This document shows positions 62,126 through 64,000 of a stretch of 64,000 nucleotides of DNA, piece by piece (position 1 is the stretch's first letter; each line of letters opens with the position of its first letter). The stretch is from Cernens ardua (lineage in GTDB: Bacteria > Pseudomonadota > Gammaproteobacteria > Pseudomonadales > Halomonadaceae): positions 1 to 64,000 of the forward strand of contig NZ_JBPCZH010000003.1 of assembly GCF_051251085.1 (NCBI RefSeq), written 5' to 3'. The position numbers were made by a program, and so were the translations under genes. The notes beneath the pieces were generated by a model. The model was not told the DNA's origin and did not search any database. It saw only the letters and a program-made list of their open reading frames with translations.

Positions 62126-62573
62126 GACCTTCAACTCATGAGATATAAAGGAAATATCAAATCACCAAAGCCTTGATGTACCGAGTATCTCTTACAGACA
62201 TCTCCTCTTTTATCAGGCATTTCTGCAAGGTGATATTATCAACAGGGCTGTGATCATCTGGTCTATTCGTAGATAACATGCTCTATCCCAAAAGGCATAT
62301 CTTGTAATGACAAAACGTCGATTTCGTGACAGCCACGTGACATTTCCATGACACCCATCATTCTTGTCGGGCATATTCAAGAGAATGAAGAAAATAACTC
62401 TCGGTCCAGGCCAAATACTGTCAACCCATAACGTCTTGTATGATTAAGCCTATTAAGTAATAGCACGTTATTATAGGAATATCTAAAAACAAGAGTGATA
62501 TGCACGAATATTGTGAAATCTTTCTCTCATACCTTGATTGCCTGCTCCGGAACTATAATTCACTTTTCAAATA
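62126..62573. other. intergenic region upstream of the substrate-binding gene
   Basis: About 450 bp, A/T-rich, without a recognisable gene. The importer promoter should lie here on the minus strand; I could not place it. The gap also contains the 3' flank of the homocysteine methyltransferase gene. Confidence 0.25.
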
Positions 62574-63521
62574 TCAGTACTTCACCTTTTCGGCAATACA
62601 TTTAATATATTCAGGCCCTATCCCACAACAACCTCCAATAGCGGTTGCTCCAGACTTTATCCACGCTTCTGCAAGTATGGCATAGCGTTCTGGTACAAGA
62701 TCTTTTCGAAGAGCGGTTATTTCCTCATTTGCCCCTTCCTCATCATGCTCATCCACGAAGGCATTCGCATAGGCACCCAACGCTAATGTCATGCCCTGTT
62801 CTTCGAGAAAATCCTTTGCAAAGATCAGCGCACGGGAGATAACTTCAGGCTGGCTGCAGTTGAACAAGAGCCTTTCAACCCCAGCTGCATCGGCCAATCG
62901 AATGGCGTCTTCCAGAGATTCTCCCGAACGAAGCACGGGTACAGGATGCTCGGGTATTGGTTGTTGGCCGAGAGGAGAATCCTCCAACGTAAAGGAGAGC
63001 CACACCGGTATTTCGCTTGTCTGAAGCAAGCGGGTGACTTCCCTGGCTTCAGACAATGAGCTCGTTGTTTCAGCCAGCCAGATATCCACGTAAGGCGCCA
63101 TGACATCCACAAGCACTTGATGAATATCACGGGCAGCCTCTTCATCGAACAAGTCGGGACGATAGGAGCCCATTGCAGGCGGTAGCGAGCCAGCCACTTT
63201 TACCCAATGGGGCGCACTGTCAGCTTCCTTACGAGCTATCTTGGCCGCCAACTGTGCCAAGCGTGCTCCATCTTGTCGAAAACGTTCCTCGCCCAAATGG
63301 AAGGGAACTACTGCATAATTATTGGCCGTAATGACTTGAGCACCTGCCTGAATAAAATTGCGGTGCGCATGGGCGACAGATTCCGGTGACTCATATAACG
63401 CTAGCGCTGACCACTCAGGTTGACGAAAAGGTGCTCCCATTCGTTCCAGTTCACGGCCCATGCCGCCATCAAGCACTATCGTAGAGGTGGACAAGTCATT
63501 TTGATCAGCTGGTTTGGGCAT
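62574..63521 (-). CDS. mmuM: homocysteine S-methyltransferase
   Basis: Zinc-dependent methyltransferase that uses S-methylmethionine (or SAM) to methylate homocysteine to methionine. The zinc cysteines are present: Cys in LLFNCSQPE near residue 217 and the pair in IGGCCGIGPE near 300. The start MPKPADQND, then IVLDGGMGREL, matches MmuM. AGAGAG precedes the ATG at 63521. The length of 315 residues is normal. No mmuP permease is adjacent. It is divergent from the regulator to its right. Confidence 0.88.
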   Translation of the reverse strand: MPKPADQNDLSTSTIVLDGGMGRELERMGAPFRQPEWSALALYESPESVAHAHRNFIQAGAQVITANNYAVVPFHLGEERFRQDGARLAQLAAKIARKEADSAPHWVKVAGSLPPAMGSYRPDLFDEEAARDIHQVLVDVMAPYVDIWLAETTSSLSEAREVTRLLQTSEIPVWLSFTLEDSPLGQQPIPEHPVPVLRSGESLEDAIRLADAAGVERLLFNCSQPEVISRALIFAKDFLEEQGMTLALGAYANAFVDEHDEEGANEEITALRKDLVPERYAILAEAWIKSGATAIGGCCGIGPEYIKCIAEKVKY

Positions 63522-63662
63522 GGATACTCTCTTTAGGGCTTGTGGCTAACGTACATGTATCGCCAAAATGAACAACAAAAATATAAGCAAGAGGGGGCAG
63601 CAGAATAGTTGACGACAGGTCTTGTTCTATTTACCGTACAGATATATTCATCTTAAGGAACA

Positions 63663-64000
63663 ATGTCCATGGATTACCCTCTTGCCACCACCGATGACCT
63701 TCGCGAAAAAGTATCATATACACTGCGCCAAACCCGTGTTTCCAAAGGTCTCTCTCTTAATGGATTAGCAGAGAAGAGCGGTATAGGCAAGGCGACTCTT
63801 TCAGGTATCGAACGTGGCGAGGGTAATCCTACCATTGAAACGCTGTGGAATTTAGCCAAGGCTCTCGATGTTCCTTTCGGTGAACTGTTGGGCAAAGACT
63901 CAGAAAGCACGGTCACCTCACTTCAGAAGGGAATCAAAGTGGAGCTGGTTGATAAGCAGGCCGGCAAACAACGCATCGAGACCTATCTGCTGGATATCAC
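63663..64000 (+). CDS. XRE-family transcriptional regulator (5' part)
   Basis: Runs off the right edge. The N-terminal helix-turn-helix domain is clear (LRQTRVSKGLSLNGLAEKSG with IGKATLSGIERGEGNPTIETLWNLAKAL), residues about 15-75. What follows (LLGKDSE, VELVDKQAGKQRIETYLLD) suggests a C-terminal cupin sensor. Starts at 63663 or 63669 are possible; AAGGA lies upstream of both. It is divergent from mmuM across 141 bp and may regulate it or genes beyond the window. Confidence 0.8.
   Translation, partial: MSMDYPLATTDDLREKVSYTLRQTRVSKGLSLNGLAEKSGIGKATLSGIERGEGNPTIETLWNLAKALDVPFGELLGKDSESTVTSLQKGIKVELVDKQAGKQRIETYLLDI

Overview
The window looks like a piece of a gammaproteobacterial chromosome. 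The best guess is Halomonadaceae or a near relative, perhaps around Zymobacter/Carnimonas. That guess rests on the protein families (aminoglycoside-phosphotransferase-type homoserine kinase, CobG-type B12 route, MdtABC-like pump, NodT-type outer-membrane factor) and is not proven. GC is about 50 percent by eye. No phage, insertion sequence, CRISPR array or tRNA gene was found. The left edge is the promoter and 16S leader of an rrn operon that runs leftward out of the window.

Left third (0.4-23 kb). Housekeeping genes on the minus strand: pssA, trpS, rlmI, mutM, rpmG, rpmB. Next is an oxygen-dependent cobalamin corrin-ring block (cobM, cobL, cobK on the plus strand, cobJ, cobI, cobH, cobG); no CobF or CbiD candidate is present. 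Then pepD, tmcA, fbaB, an EmrAB-type drug efflux pair, and on the plus strand an L-idonate/5-ketogluconate pair (idnD, idnO).

Middle third (23-46 kb). A ClpP-like protease, an HSL-family esterase, polA, thrB, an RlpA-like protein, and amtB behind a candidate sigma-54/NtrC promoter. These are followed by a small membrane protein, a NUDIX gene that appears frameshifted, a GNAT acetyltransferase, a four-gene MdtABC-type RND efflux operon with its outer-membrane factor, and an AnsP-type amino-acid permease.

Right third (46-64 kb). An AmiD-like amidase, mdaB, an NlpE-like lipoprotein and a luciferase-like monooxygenase. Then a catabolic-looking patch: two porins flanking a D-2-hydroxyacid dehydrogenase, an AT-rich fatty acid hydroxylase-family gene and a PrpF-family isomerase. 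Next is an ABC importer with a HAD phosphatase and an EEP-fold phosphodiesterase, plausibly one organophosphate uptake and cleavage unit. The window ends with a homocysteine S-methyltransferase and the start of a Cro/C1-type regulator.

No clearly novel named system was found. The signals most worth a second look are: (i) a poly-serine insert of about 40 residues in one RND pump subunit, echoed by Ser-rich inserts in CobK, PolA and the outer-membrane factor; (ii) two interleaved 8-bp stems, a pseudoknot-like arrangement, between the ABC binding-protein gene and its permease; (iii) the ABC/HAD/EEP unit; (iv) the frameshifted NUDIX gene; and (v) several degenerate short tandem repeats in intergenic regions.
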